64,000 bases of DNA. It comes from Luteibacter sp. 9135. Its GTDB lineage: Bacteria; Pseudomonadota; Gammaproteobacteria; Xanthomonadales; Rhodanobacteraceae. This document shows, one piece after another, positions 15,063 to 23,788 of the stretch. The position numbers and the translations under genes were made by a program. The notes beneath the pieces were generated by a model. That model ran no database searches. It saw only the letters and a program-made list of their open reading frames with translations, and had not been told where the DNA came from. The stretch spans positions 992,001-1,056,000 of the forward strand of contig NZ_JQNB01000001.1 of the NCBI RefSeq assembly GCF_000745005.1, given 5' to 3'. Numbering within the stretch: position 1 is the stretch's first letter; every line of letters starts with the position of its first letter.

Positions 15063-15986
15063 ATGACGTTCCGCCGCGCTCGCACCCTGCTTCCGCTCCT
15101 GCTTGCCACCCTGCTCAGCGGCTGTTTCGGCGGGAGCAAGCCCGACCAGCGGGCCGATACGGCCGTACCCGTACTGGCCGCCAAACCACGTATCGGCCTG
15201 GCGCTCGGCGGCGGCGCGGCCAAGGGCTTTGCGCATATCGGCGTCATCAAGATGCTGGAAGCCAGCGGCATCCACGCGGACGTGGTGTCTGGCACCAGCG
15301 CCGGCAGCGTCGTCGGCGTGTTGTATGCCTCGGGCATGGATGCCTTCCAGCTGCAGGAACAGGCCTTCGCGCTGGACGAAAGCAACATCCGCGACGTCCG
15401 TTTCTTTTCCGGCGGGTTGGTGCAGGGCCAGAAGCTGCAGGATTACGTCAACGCGCTGGTGAAGAACACGCCCATCGAGAAACTGCACACGCCGTTCGCG
15501 GCCGTGGCAACGCAACTGGAAAACGGCGACCGCGCCATCTTCATCCGTGGCAACGCCGGCCAGGCGGTGCGCGCGTCCAGCAGCATCCCCGGCGTGTTCG
15601 AGCCGGTGGAGATCGGCGGCCGGCACTTCGTCGACGGTGGCGTGGTCAGCCCCGTGCCGGTGGATGCGGCACGCCAGCTGGGCGCCGATATCGTCATCGC
15701 CGTGGATATCTCCGCGCGTCCGGATGGCAGCAATCCCGGCAGCATGATGGGCGTGGTCGGGCAATCCATCACCATCATGGGACGCCGCCTGGCCGAACAG
15801 GAACTGGGTCGCGCCGATATCGTCATTCGCCCGAAGGTGGGCCAGATCGGCCCGACCGACTTCGACCAGAAGAACGTCGCCATCCTCGAGGGCGAACGCG
15901 CGGCGCTGGCCGTCATTCCCGCGATCCGGGCGAAGATCGCGCAGAAGACCGCCGCCATGGGCAAGCAGCCGGTGCCCGCACACTGA
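15063..15986 (+). CDS. Patatin-like phospholipase lipoprotein
   Basis: 307 residues with a lipoprotein signal (L-L-S-G-C, lipidated C21). The patatin domain follows: the oxyanion glycine loop G-G-G-A-A-K-G-F-A-H-I-G (about residues 49-60), the nucleophile elbow G-T-S-A-G-S (S79), and the D-G-G motif (H-F-V-D-G-G-V-V-S-P) near 195 that supplies the Asp of the Ser-Asp dyad. RssA-like proteins of this type are lipid acyl hydrolases; the lipobox places this one in the envelope. It stands alone between fbp and the chitinase gene. Confidence 0.92.
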   Translation: MTFRRARTLLPLLLATLLSGCFGGSKPDQRADTAVPVLAAKPRIGLALGGGAAKGFAHIGVIKMLEASGIHADVVSGTSAGSVVGVLYASGMDAFQLQEQAFALDESNIRDVRFFSGGLVQGQKLQDYVNALVKNTPIEKLHTPFAAVATQLENGDRAIFIRGNAGQAVRASSSIPGVFEPVEIGGRHFVDGGVVSPVPVDAARQLGADIVIAVDISARPDGSNPGSMMGVVGQSITIMGRRLAEQELGRADIVIRPKVGQIGPTDFDQKNVAILEGERAALAVIPAIRAKIAQKTAAMGKQPVPAH

Positions 15987-16090
15987 TCGGCGCTTTTCGG
16001 ACGAATCCTATGGGCGGCCAGGCGGTGCCGCGCTAGCGTGAACGGGCGGGCCGGCCTGCGGCCCGCGTTGCCCGATGCCATGGAGGCTGC

Positions 16091-17539
16091 ATGTATTCCA
16101 CGCCGTTCCGCACGTTGCATGTCGCGAGCGCCCTGTGTGCGCTCGCCCTCATACCGGCCGCATTCGCCCAGGACTACGATCCTTCTTCCACCTACACGGA
16201 GAACTGCGTCGTCACGTTCAAGGGCGATGTCTTCCGCGCGAAGTGGTGGGTCGAACCCGGCCATTCGCCCGCCCACGTCGACCAGGTCGCCCACCCGTGG
16301 GATACACCCTGGGAGCGCACGGCCAGGGATACGCCCACGGGATGTCCGGGGCCGGACCAACCCGGTCACCCGGGCGATCCGGGCAACCCGGGCGATCCGC
16401 CTCCCCCGCCACCGCCCGGCAAGCCACGCGAGGTCCTGCTCAGCCAGCTGCTGGCCGACGAATCACGCCTGACGACGGACCCGCTGATGGGTGCGGTACG
16501 CGCCTCCATCCGCACGCTGGACAATGCCTCGGTGGAAGCCGTGCAACCCGGCCGCACCACCAACCCGGCCAACGTGCGGCGCGTGGAATCGATCGTGGAC
16601 GCGGCGCGCTTCGAGTATCTGTTCCCGTTGCGTGCGCCGGAGTATTCCTATCGCGGGCTGCTCCAGGCCGTGGCCAAGTTCCCTGCGGTGTGCGCCGACT
16701 ACGATGACGGCCGCGATGCGGAAGCGATCTGCCGCAAGACGCTGGCCACGATGTTCGCGCACTTCGCCCAGGAAACCGGCGCGCACGAATCGTGGCGGCC
16801 GGAGGAGGACTACCGCCAGACGCTGGCCTACGTGCGCGAGATGGGCTGGAACGAAGGCGCGCGCGGCGGCTACAACGGCGAATGCGCCAGCCAGGGGTGG
16901 ATCGCCGACACCTGGCCCTGCGGTACCTACGCCGATGGCGCCTTCAAGAGCTACTTCGGCCGCGGGGCCAAGCAGCTGTCGTACAACTACAACTACGGCC
17001 CGTTTTCCGAAGCCATGTACGGTGACGTACGAACGCTGCTGGATGCGCCCGAGCGCGTGGCCGATACCTGGCTGAACCTCGCCAGCGCCACGTTCTTCTT
17101 CACCTACCCGCAGCCGCCCAAGCCATCCATGCTGCATGTCATCGACGGCACATGGCAGCCCAACGCGGCGGATCGTGCGGCGGGACTGGTGCCGGGCTTC
17201 GGCGTCACCACGCAGATCATCAACGGCGGCGTGGAGTGCGGCGGCCAGGACGAACACCTGCAGTCACGCAACCGCATCACCTATTACCGCGCCTTTGCCG
17301 CCACGCTCGGTGTGCCGGTGGGAGCCGATGAGGTGCTCGGTTGCAAGGGCATGAAGCAGTTCGCCGAAGGCGGTGCCGGTGCGTTGCCGGTGTATTGGGA
17401 AAACAACTGGCGCGAGCAGCCGGGCTGCAAGCTCGTCGGCTACCAGACGGCGTTCTCCGCGCTGAAGCCGGGTGAGTATGTCGCCTGTGTGCGTAAGGCA
17501 TTCCCGGATGTGGAGATCGTGGACGATACACGGCGGTGA
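16091..17539 (+). CDS. Secreted GH19 chitinase with N-terminal carbohydrate-binding module
   Basis: 482 residues. A signal peptide (about residues 1-27, ending A-F-A-Q) leads into a small chitin-binding module-like region (W-x-x-x-x-x-Y-x-x-x-x-V-x-F-x-G type, here [19 protein letters not shown]). A Gly/Asp/Pro linker follows (residues 85-110, repeats of G-x-P-G), then a GH19 catalytic domain to the end. The catalytic region is seen at [13 protein letters not shown]228 being the likely acid. [16 protein letters not shown] matches the family block F-x-G-R-G-P-x-Q-L-x-x-x-x-N-Y. It cleaves chitin extracellularly. A terminator-like hairpin follows at 17554. Confidence 0.93.
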   Translation: MYSTPFRTLHVASALCALALIPAAFAQDYDPSSTYTENCVVTFKGDVFRAKWWVEPGHSPAHVDQVAHPWDTPWERTARDTPTGCPGPDQPGHPGDPGNPGDPPPPPPPGKPREVLLSQLLADESRLTTDPLMGAVRASIRTLDNASVEAVQPGRTTNPANVRRVESIVDAARFEYLFPLRAPEYSYRGLLQAVAKFPAVCADYDDGRDAEAICRKTLATMFAHFAQETGAHESWRPEEDYRQTLAYVREMGWNEGARGGYNGECASQGWIADTWPCGTYADGAFKSYFGRGAKQLSYNYNYGPFSEAMYGDVRTLLDAPERVADTWLNLASATFFFTYPQPPKPSMLHVIDGTWQPNAADRAAGLVPGFGVTTQIINGGVECGGQDEHLQSRNRITYYRAFAATLGVPVGADEVLGCKGMKQFAEGGAGALPVYWENNWREQPGCKLVGYQTAFSALKPGEYVACVRKAFPDVEIVDDTRR

Positions 17540-17553
17540 TCGTCACGGAAGGT

Positions 17554-17590
17554 GCGCACCGTGCACTCTCGATTGTGTGCGGTGCGCTTT
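17554..17590 (+). terminator. Probable terminator after the chitinase gene
   Basis: The stem GCGCACCG / CGGTGCGC (17554-17561, 17580-17587) is extended internally by GCAC/GTGTGC-like pairs, with TTTGACTTT following. It sits 15 bp after the chitinase stop. Confidence 0.55.
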
Positions 17591-17635
17591 GACTTTGGGC
17601 TGAGGCCTTGAAGCGAGAGCCTCGCGCTTTGGAGC

Positions 17636-17731
17636 AAGAGCCGGCGGGTGCCACCCTCGGGGCCACGCCTGCGGCGACCCGCTAGGGAAAGGCCGCTGCC
17701 GCGGCCGCGAGGGTGGCACCCGCCGGCTCTT
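17636..17731. repeat. Long palindromic element, short form (96 bp)
   Basis: Perfect 24-bp terminal inverted repeats begin AAGAGCCGGCGGGTGCCACC on the left and are mirrored at 17708-17731. They enclose a GC-rich core (GGCGACCCGCTAGGGAAAGG and a GCCGCGGCC palindrome). The same tips and core occur in the longer element at 18024-18261, so the two are one repeat family. No transposase is present. Confidence 0.8.
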
Positions 17732-17844
17732 TCGAGGACTGAGGTTGCGTGTGGTCGAGCGCAGAGCCAGGTTTCGCTTCGTTGCTGGGAACGCTCGCTT
17801 GCGTGTTGCGCATGGCATCAGCCGCCTTGGGTGGTGTTGAGGGT

Positions 17845-17867
17845 TCGCGCACATCGTGCGCTCCTAC
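17845..17867 (-). repeat. REP-like palindromic unit (copy E)
   Basis: TCGCGCAC-ATC-GTGCGCTCCTAC; same design as copies A-D but with stem GCGCAC. It is paired head-to-head with copy F 45 bp away. Confidence 0.85.
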
Positions 17868-17912
17868 ACGGCCGGCGGATCAGGCGTTGAATAAATGAGC
17901 CCTACCTCCGGG

Positions 17913-17935
17913 GTAGGAGCGCACGATGTGCGCGA
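17913..17935 (+). repeat. REP-like palindromic unit (copy F)
   Basis: GTAGGAGCGCAC-GAT-GTGCGCGA, the reverse complement of copy E. Together they form a BIME-like pair. The surrounding 17591-18023 holds no credible gene. Confidence 0.85.
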
Positions 17936-18023
17936 ACAGCCAACAAAGCGCTGACGCCGTCCCCCGACCCCTGCTCGCCGAACGCCACTCGCTGCTCGCC
18001 CAACACGCCACCTCAGTTTGCGG

Positions 18024-18261
18024 AAGAGCCGGCGGGTAGCCCCCTCGGTGCCGGTAGCCGCAGGCGAGGGCTTCGCACAGATCAGGCCCGAAGGGGGCCG
18101 ACCAGGACGGTCGGCCGTTTTCGCGAGACAGGATGTCGAGTCGGAAACCCCTGTGCGAAGCCCGACCCGGCCCGAAGGGCAATAGATAGACGGCCGCGGA
18201 GCGGCCTTTCCTTAGCGGGTCGCCGCCGGCGTGGCACCGAGGGGGCTACCCGCCGGCTCTT
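18024..18261. repeat. Nested palindromic element, long form (238 bp)
   Basis: The outer perfect inverted repeats are 29 bp (18024-18052 and 18233-18261, starting AAGAGCCGGCGGGTAGCCCC). Inside are GGGCTTCGCACAG (18068-18080) with CTGTGCGAAGCCC (18151-18163), and inside that GGCCGACC-AGGAC-GGTCGGCC (18096-18116). The right half (18188-18236) repeats, in reverse, the core of the short element at 17636. Short open frames through it are Arg/Pro/Ala-rich and look spurious. Confidence 0.8.
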
Positions 18262-18285
18262 GCTCAACGCGTGCGGGGCCCGGCT

Positions 18286-19311
18286 TTACCGCTTTGTTGG
18301 TTTTTCGCGCACATCGTGCGCTCCTACCAGCGGTTTGGCTTGCACGCCGTCTTGCGTCATTTTTACTGGCAGGATGCTGCCGTCGGCGGCGAAATGCAGT
18401 TCGTCGATGCTGGTCTCACGGTGGTTGCCGTTGGTGTCGCCCAGCGGATGGCGGTGGTAGACGATGTACCAGCTATCGTCCTTCGCCACATGGAACAGCG
18501 AATGGTGGCCCGCGCCGGTGGCGATCTTCGGATCCTGCTGGAGGACCTTGCCGACGCGGCGGAACGGCCCGGTGACCGAGTCGCCCACGGCGTAGGCCAC
18601 CGAGTAGTCGGGACCGGTCCAGCCACCCTCCGACCACATGAAGTAGTACTTGCCGTTGCGCTTGAACATCAACGGACCTTCGACGTACTCCGGTGCGGGG
18701 GTGATCTCCTTGAACACGGTGCCGTCGGCCATGGGCTCGACGCCGGTGAAGTCGGGTTTCAGCTTGACGATGTTGGCGTGTTTCCAGCCGCCGTAGATCA
18801 TGTAGTAAGTGCCGTCGTCGTCGCGGAACACGAACTGGTCGATCGGCTGCGCTCCGTTGTGGAAGGCGCCGATCAACGGCTTGCCGATCAGGTCCTTGAA
18901 CGGGCCGTCGGGCTTGTCGGCCACGGCCACGCCGATGCCGCCGACCTCGTTGTCGTTCTGGATATCGTTGGCGGCGAAGAAGAAATAATACTTGCCGTCC
19001 TTCTTCACCAGCGCCGGTGCCCACAGCGCCTTCTTCGCCCAGGGAATGTCACGCATCGACAACACGTCGGCGTGCTTCGTCCAGTGGATCAGGTCGGGCG
19101 AGGAGAACGCATCGAAGTGGTTCTGCTGCGCGTAAGGCAATGAGGTGGTGGGGTAGATCCAGTAGGTGTCGTCGAAGATGGCCGCCTCCGGATCGGCGTA
19201 CCAGCCGGGGAAGACCGGGTTGCCCGCATGCTCCGGTGGTGGCGCGGCCAGCGCGCCGAAGGATACGCACGCGGCAAGCACCGCGCTCCCGATGAACCTG
19301 CCTAGCCGCAT
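18286..19311 (-). CDS. Exported GH43-family glycosidase
   Basis: 341 residues with a signal peptide (M-R-L-G-R-F-I-G-S-A-V-L-A-A-C..., cleavage near A-L-A). The five-bladed beta-propeller opens with G-N-P-V-F-P-G-W-Y-A-D-P-E-A (catalytic base Asp). The propeller strands W-T-K-H, W-A-P-A-L-V-K-K-D-G-K-Y-Y-F-F-F (pKa-modulating region) and V-E-G-P-L-M-F-K-R-N-G-K-Y-Y (general acid Glu) are all GH43 hallmarks. Such enzymes cleave arabino- or xylo-oligosaccharides. ATG 19311 was chosen because GGAGA precedes it and the signal peptide starts there; an upstream in-frame start at 19374 adds an implausible leader. The last 15 or so residues are encoded within a REP unit. Confidence 0.9.
   Translation of the reverse strand: MRLGRFIGSAVLAACVSFGALAAPPPEHAGNPVFPGWYADPEAAIFDDTYWIYPTTSLPYAQQNHFDAFSSPDLIHWTKHADVLSMRDIPWAKKALWAPALVKKDGKYYFFFAANDIQNDNEVGGIGVAVADKPDGPFKDLIGKPLIGAFHNGAQPIDQFVFRDDDGTYYMIYGGWKHANIVKLKPDFTGVEPMADGTVFKEITPAPEYVEGPLMFKRNGKYYFMWSEGGWTGPDYSVAYAVGDSVTGPFRRVGKVLQQDPKIATGAGHHSLFHVAKDDSWYIVYHRHPLGDTNGNHRETSIDELHFAADGSILPVKMTQDGVQAKPLVGAHDVREKPTKR
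18305..18327 (-). repeat. REP-like palindromic unit (copy G) inside the GH43 3' end
   Basis: TCGCGCAC-ATC-GTGCGCTCCTAC. Read on the minus strand it encodes part of the GH43 C-terminus (V-G-A-H-D-V-R-E), with the stop only at 18286-18288, beyond the repeat. Confidence 0.85.
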
Positions 19312-19380
19312 GCCGATCTCCCGTTCGCCCGAGCCGAACATCCGACCATAACGGTTCGGACGTCCGGAATCCACGGTCGG

Positions 19381-21474
19381 TCAGAAGCGGTAGCTGGCGT
19401 TGCCCATGATGCTGCGACGCGGGCCGTAGAAGCAGTCGCCACGGGCCAGGCACGTGGCGCTGTACGCCTGGTCGGTGACGTTGGCGGCATTGACGGAGAA
19501 GCGCCACGGCCCCTGCGTGTAGGCCACCATCGCATCGAACAGTGTCTTGCGCGGCACCACGAGCGTGCCGGTCTCGTCGTAGTTGGTGCCGATGTAGCGT
19601 GCACCGATGCCGAAGCTGAAACCGTCACTGTCGGCGTCGTTCACGTGGTACACGCCCCACGCGGAGGCTTGGTTCTTCGGCAGGCCCGCGACGATCGTGC
19701 CGTCGTCCGGCCGCGCTTTCGTCCAGGTGTAGGTGCCGATGAGGTCCACATGGCTGCCCAGGCGCGAGCTGCCTTCCAGTTCCACGCCGCGGGTCTTCGC
19801 GCGGCCTGCCTGGACCTGGTTCAGCGGATTCTGCGGATCGGGCGCGAGGCGGTTTTCCTCGCGCAGGTCGAAGTACGTCGCGGTGAGCAGCGTCGAGCCG
19901 CCGACAGGCTGGTATTTCACGCCGGCTTCGTACTGTTTGCCGCGCAACGGCTCGTAGGGGCGGTTGTAGAAATCCAGGCTGTCCAGCGGCTGGAACGACT
20001 CGGTATAGCTCACGTACGGCACCAGTCCGTTGTCGAAGCGGTACATCACGCCGAAGCGCGAGGTGGTCGCATTGTCGACGGAGCGGCTGTCGCCGGTGGT
20101 CAACGTGGCACGATCATGGCGCACGCCCACCGTGCCGATCCAGTGCTCGCCCCAGTTGATCTGGTCCTGCACGTAGAGACCGGTCTGCCGCGTATGGCTG
20201 GACGGTGCCGGCAGGATGTCGGGCGGCACGAAGCCGTTACCGTAGACCGGCGCGTACAGGTCGAACGGGACGAGGTCTACGCCGTTGCCCTGGCGGCTGT
20301 CGGTATGCGAATAGCCCAGGTCCGCGCCGAACAGCACGCGGTGATGCATGCCGCCCGTATCGAAATCGCCCTCGAGGCGCGTATCGGTGACGAAACGCTT
20401 GTGCCGGCTGAGGGCGATATAGCTATAGCGCGACACGGTGCGCTGGTCGTCGTCGAGGAACGGATACGCGGGGTTGGTATAGACGTTCGGATAGAGCGAG
20501 CGGTAGTCCACGTTGTCGTGCGAGTAGCGCGCGTTCTGGGTGAACTTCCACGTGTCGTTGAAGCGGTGCTCGAAGAATGACGACAGCGCGCGCTGGCTGG
20601 TGTCGTAGCGATCGAAGCCGGGCTCGCTGACGAAGCGATTCGTCGGAATGCGCCCGTTCGGATTGAACAGCAGCGTGCCCGCGTGCGGCAGGAAGTTCAG
20701 CGAGGAGCCGTTGTGGTCGAACTGCAGGTTGGCGAGTACGGTCCAGCGGGTGTTGTTGTCGGGCTGCCAGGTGACCGAGGGGGAGATCGCCTTGCGGTCG
20801 TCGGATACGTGGTCGATCTGCGAGTCGGCGTCGCGCACCACGCCGATCAGGCGATACGCCCAATGGCCGGCCGCATCCAGCGGGCCGGTGAAGTCGAACG
20901 CGGCCTGCTTGCGCGCGTTGTTGCCGACCTGCACCTGCACCTCGCGCGCCGCGGTGAACTGCGGGCGCTTCGACGTGAGACCGATCAGACCGCCCGTGGT
21001 GCCTTGTCCGTAAAGCACCGACGAGGGACCGCGCACCACCTCGATATGGTCGAGGAAATAGGGCTCGGTGCGTGCGTACGAACCACCGAACGACTGCCGC
21101 AGGCCGTCCAGGTAGGAGGTGAACGACGCGCCGCGGACGAAGGCGTCGTCACCACGGCTGTCCACGCCGTAGGCATCGGAGCGCACGCCGGCCGAGTAGC
21201 GCAGCGCGTCCTGCACCGTCAGCACGCCCTGGTCGAGCATCTGCGTGCCGGAGATAACCGACACCGCCTGCGGCGTTTCGACGATCGGCGTATCGGTCTT
21301 CGTCGCGCCCTCGGCGTCCTGCCGTGCGTAGCCTTGGTCGAGCTTGACGCCACGCACGTCGACGGCATCCAGCTGGACGGCCTTATCGGTGCGGTTCGTG
21401 TCTTGGGCAAAGGAAGCGTGCGAGGCCAACACCCCTGCGATGAGCAGGGGCAGCGCCTTCTTGGGAAGGATCAT
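19381..21474 (-). CDS. TonB-dependent siderophore receptor
   Basis: About 697 residues. A signal peptide (ending S-F-A-Q) is followed by a plug domain (T-D-T-P-I-V-E-T-P-Q-A-V-S-V-I ... V-R-G-P-S-S-V-L-Y-G-Q-G-T-T-G-G) characteristic of ferrisiderophore (FhuA/FpvA-type) receptors. The beta-barrel ends in the aromatic S-Y-R-F. A TonB-box-like segment precedes the plug. The gene is divergent from DUF3649/PepSY/DUF3325 genes that habitually accompany ferrisiderophore receptors, and Fur-like palindromes lie between them. The ATG at 21474 gives a better spaced ribosome site than 21480. The siderophore is unknown; the window has no biosynthesis genes, so a xenosiderophore is likely. Confidence 0.92.
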   Translation of the reverse strand: MILPKKALPLLIAGVLASHASFAQDTNRTDKAVQLDAVDVRGVKLDQGYARQDAEGATKTDTPIVETPQAVSVISGTQMLDQGVLTVQDALRYSAGVRSDAYGVDSRGDDAFVRGASFTSYLDGLRQSFGGSYARTEPYFLDHIEVVRGPSSVLYGQGTTGGLIGLTSKRPQFTAAREVQVQVGNNARKQAAFDFTGPLDAAGHWAYRLIGVVRDADSQIDHVSDDRKAISPSVTWQPDNNTRWTVLANLQFDHNGSSLNFLPHAGTLLFNPNGRIPTNRFVSEPGFDRYDTSQRALSSFFEHRFNDTWKFTQNARYSHDNVDYRSLYPNVYTNPAYPFLDDDQRTVSRYSYIALSRHKRFVTDTRLEGDFDTGGMHHRVLFGADLGYSHTDSRQGNGVDLVPFDLYAPVYGNGFVPPDILPAPSSHTRQTGLYVQDQINWGEHWIGTVGVRHDRATLTTGDSRSVDNATTSRFGVMYRFDNGLVPYVSYTESFQPLDSLDFYNRPYEPLRGKQYEAGVKYQPVGGSTLLTATYFDLREENRLAPDPQNPLNQVQAGRAKTRGVELEGSSRLGSHVDLIGTYTWTKARPDDGTIVAGLPKNQASAWGVYHVNDADSDGFSFGIGARYIGTNYDETGTLVVPRKTLFDAMVAYTQGPWRFSVNAANVTDQAYSATCLARGDCFYGPRRSIMGNASYRF

Positions 21475-21512
21475 GAGCATGGGTCCGTAGCGGGGGAATG
21501 TCGCGGTTAACG

Positions 21513-21529
21513 CGAACGAATCTCATTAC
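21513..21529. promoter_or_regulatory. Fur-box-like site (receptor side)
   Basis: On the minus strand TAATGAGATTCGTTCGC resembles the xanthomonad Fur consensus AATGAGAATCATTCTCATT. It lies 39 bp upstream of the receptor start. Confidence 0.45.
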
Positions 21530-21574
21530 CATGATGCCGCACATGTGGCAGGCACCGCAATACCTTACGCTGAT

Positions 21575-21593
21575 ATTGCGAATGAATCGCATT
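21575..21593. promoter_or_regulatory. Fur-box-like palindrome (inner-membrane operon side)
   Basis: ATTGCGAATGAATCGCATT contains perfect TGCGA / TCGCA arms around ATGAA. It is similar in layout to the first site and lies 55 bp upstream of the DUF3649 gene. Two boxes, one per divergent promoter, is a common layout in Fur-controlled loci. Confidence 0.45.
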
Positions 21594-21647
21594 TGCGTAA
21601 ACTGGTCGACCCGTTTCCGCACCCACCACGGCGAAAGACATCCCGGC

Positions 21648-21956
21648 ATGAGCAGGCGCAAGACGACAGGCATCTCCCCCATGCGGGCGCTGGACGTGAC
21701 GGGCCGAGCCACCGCCGCGGTGTTCGGCGGCTATGCGCTGGCGGCCCTGGTGGCGGCGGCGTGCGCGCGCTGGCTGCCCATGGCGCGTGTCGAGGCGGTA
21801 GTCGCCGGCATGCTCGTCTCGTTCGCGGTCTACGCCGCGGTGGCCATTTTCGCGTTCGCCTCGCGCAGCGCGGCACATGCCTGGATCGGGCTGGCGGCGA
21901 TCGGCGTACCGCTCGCGGTGGCGCTGGCGGCGTCGCTGCACGGAGCGGCGCCATGA
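21648..21956 (+). CDS. DUF3649 membrane protein (iron-uptake accessory)
   Basis: 102 residues with three hydrophobic segments (about 28-50, 53-73 and 80-98). The family-like core includes A-V-F-G-G-Y-A-L-A-A-L. The ATG at 21648 follows a CGGC spacer; the longer in-frame reading to 21498 runs across the Fur-like boxes and is rejected. The stop overlaps the PepSY gene start (ATGA). DUF3649 genes occur almost always next to ferrisiderophore receptor, PepSY and DUF3325 genes, and are thought to help iron release or transport at the inner membrane. Confidence 0.85.
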   Translation: MSRRKTTGISPMRALDVTGRATAAVFGGYALAALVAAACARWLPMARVEAVVAGMLVSFAVYAAVAIFAFASRSAAHAWIGLAAIGVPLAVALAASLHGAAP

Positions 21957-23518
21957 ACGGGGTCAACGGTGGCCTGCGCCAGTCGATGGCCTGGCTGCAT
22001 ACCTGGGCGGGCCTGCTCGTCGGCTGGCTGTTGCTGGCGATCTTCGCGACCGGCACCAGCGCGTATTTCCAGGACGAGATCACCCGATGGATGCAGCCGG
22101 AGATCACCGGCGTGCGCCAGCCGACGCGCGCCGCGGAAGGCGCGGTGACGTGGCTTAACGCCCACCAGCCCGGCGCGGACAGCTGGTCCATCGCCCTGCC
22201 TGGCCAGCGCGCGATCGCCTCCACGGTCTACTGGCGGCAAGCGGGTGAAGACCGCAGCGCGGCGCGCGACAACACGCTGACGCTGGACGGCAACGGGCAG
22301 CCCGTGGTGTCGCGCCCCACCCTGGGCGGCGCGTTCCTCTATCGCATGCACTTCGACCTGCACTACATGCCGGTGATCTGGGCTCGCTGGGTGGTCGGCT
22401 TCTGCGCCATGTTCATGCTGGTGGCCATCGTCAGCGGGGTGATCACGCACAAGAAGATCTTCGCCGACTTCTTCACCCTGCGCTTCGGCAAGGGGCAGCG
22501 CTCCTGGCTGGACGCGCACAACGTCAGCGCCGTGCTGGCCCTGCCGTTCCACCTGATGATCACGTTTACCGGCCTGGTTACGCTGCAGTCGCTGTACATG
22601 CCCTGGGGCGTGGCGGCCGCGTATCCGAGCAAGGCAGCCTACTTCGCCGAGGCGTTCGGCAGCGAGCCGCCGCCGGAGCGTTCCGGCCAGCCGGCACCGA
22701 TGGCGCCCCTGGCCGGGATGATCGCGCAGGCACGCGCGGTATGGGGCGGCGCGCAGCCGGGCTTCATCGACATCGCGCTACCCGGCGACCGGCATGGCGT
22801 GGTGCGCCTGTTCCGCAGTGGCGGCGATGCCATGGACGCCCGCGCAAAGACCCTGCTGTTCGACGCCGCAACGGGACGCATGCATCCGCTGCCGGCGTCC
22901 AAGGGAGGCGCGAGCGCGACCGAAAGCACGATGGTGGGCCTGCACGCGGGGCGTTACGCGCCGTACGCGCTGCGTTGGCTGTATTTCCTGTGCAGCCTGG
23001 CCGGCACGCTGATGGTGGCGACGGGCCTGGTCCTGTGGACGGCCAAACGGCGGCTCCAGCTCCCCGATCCCGACCGGCCCCATCTCGGTTTCGTGCTGGT
23101 CGAGCGGCTCAATATCGCCACCGTCGCCGGCCTGCCGCTGGCCTTCGCCTGCCACTTCCTGGCCAACCGGCTGTTGCCGGTGCGCATGGACGACCGGGCG
23201 ACGTGGGAGGTGCATGCCTTCTTCATCGGCTGGGGCGCCGCGCTGTTGATCGCCTGCGTGCAACGGCCGCGGCGTGCCTGGCTGGCGGTGCTCATGCTCG
23301 GCGCCGCGGCCTTCGCGGCCCTGCCTGTCGTGGACGAGCTGACCACGGAGCGCGGTTTGCTGCCTAGCCTGGCGCGCGGCGACGGTGTGTTCGTCGGCTT
23401 CGACCTGACCATGCTGTCCCTGGCCGCCGGCCTGGGCATCGCCGCGTGGAAGCTGTACAGGCGGCCGGCGGGCGCGAGGCGCAAGCACGCGGTGATCGCC
23501 ACCGGAGCGGATGCATGA
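21953..23518 (+). CDS. PepSY-associated transmembrane protein (ferric-siderophore reductase-like)
   Basis: 521 residues. It begins with an N-terminal helix of the PepSY_TM family (L-R-Q-S-M-A-W-L-H-T-W-A-G-L-L-V-G-W-L), a large periplasmic region, a second helix near residue 145 with conserved histidines, the PepSY-type domain, and four C-terminal helices to about residue 510. Family members such as FpvG/FoxB-type proteins reduce ferric siderophores in the periplasm. The conserved His (L-H-T, D-L-H-Y near 137, A-H-N, F-H-L) could ligate haem. Both ends overlap neighbours by 4 bp, so DUF3649-PepSY-DUF3325 is a translationally coupled operon. Confidence 0.88.
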   Translation: MNGVNGGLRQSMAWLHTWAGLLVGWLLLAIFATGTSAYFQDEITRWMQPEITGVRQPTRAAEGAVTWLNAHQPGADSWSIALPGQRAIASTVYWRQAGEDRSAARDNTLTLDGNGQPVVSRPTLGGAFLYRMHFDLHYMPVIWARWVVGFCAMFMLVAIVSGVITHKKIFADFFTLRFGKGQRSWLDAHNVSAVLALPFHLMITFTGLVTLQSLYMPWGVAAAYPSKAAYFAEAFGSEPPPERSGQPAPMAPLAGMIAQARAVWGGAQPGFIDIALPGDRHGVVRLFRSGGDAMDARAKTLLFDAATGRMHPLPASKGGASATESTMVGLHAGRYAPYALRWLYFLCSLAGTLMVATGLVLWTAKRRLQLPDPDRPHLGFVLVERLNIATVAGLPLAFACHFLANRLLPVRMDDRATWEVHAFFIGWGAALLIACVQRPRRAWLAVLMLGAAAFAALPVVDELTTERGLLPSLARGDGVFVGFDLTMLSLAAGLGIAAWKLYRRPAGARRKHAVIATGADA

Positions 23519-23787
23519 TCGCGTTACCGCTGGTGGCCTCGGTACTCGGCTTCGCCCTGCTGTGCCTGGGCATGTCGCGCCACCAGCGCGATCTGTTCGG
23601 CCGGTCGCTCCCGGCGGGACGGACGCGTGCGGCGAAGGCTGCCGGCTGGCTGCTGGTGACCGTGGCCTATGCCGGCAGCTTGCTCGCGGAAGGCGCCGCG
23701 CTCGGCGCAGTCTATGGCGTCGGCGTGCTGACCTTCGGCGCGGCGGTCGTGGCGATGGCGTTGATGGGCCTGTCGCGGCCCCGGTGA
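23515..23787 (+). CDS. DUF3325 membrane protein
   Basis: 90 residues, three hydrophobic segments (about 3-20, 43-60, 65-85), with the family-like opening L-G-F-A-L-L-C-L-G-M-S-R-H-Q-R-D-L-F. The start ATG overlaps the PepSY gene TGA by 4 bp. It is the last gene of the coupled iron-uptake operon. The function of the family is unknown beyond its genetic linkage to siderophore receptors. Confidence 0.85.
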   Translation: MIALPLVASVLGFALLCLGMSRHQRDLFGRSLPAGRTRAAKAAGWLLVTVAYAGSLLAEGAALGAVYGVGVLTFGAAVVAMALMGLSRPR

Positions 23788-23788
23788 G

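Noticed and set aside
17880-18267. Arg/Pro-rich small frames inside the nested palindromes
   Set aside because: They translate the repeat element itself, with no ribosome site. Such frames are commonly over-annotated.
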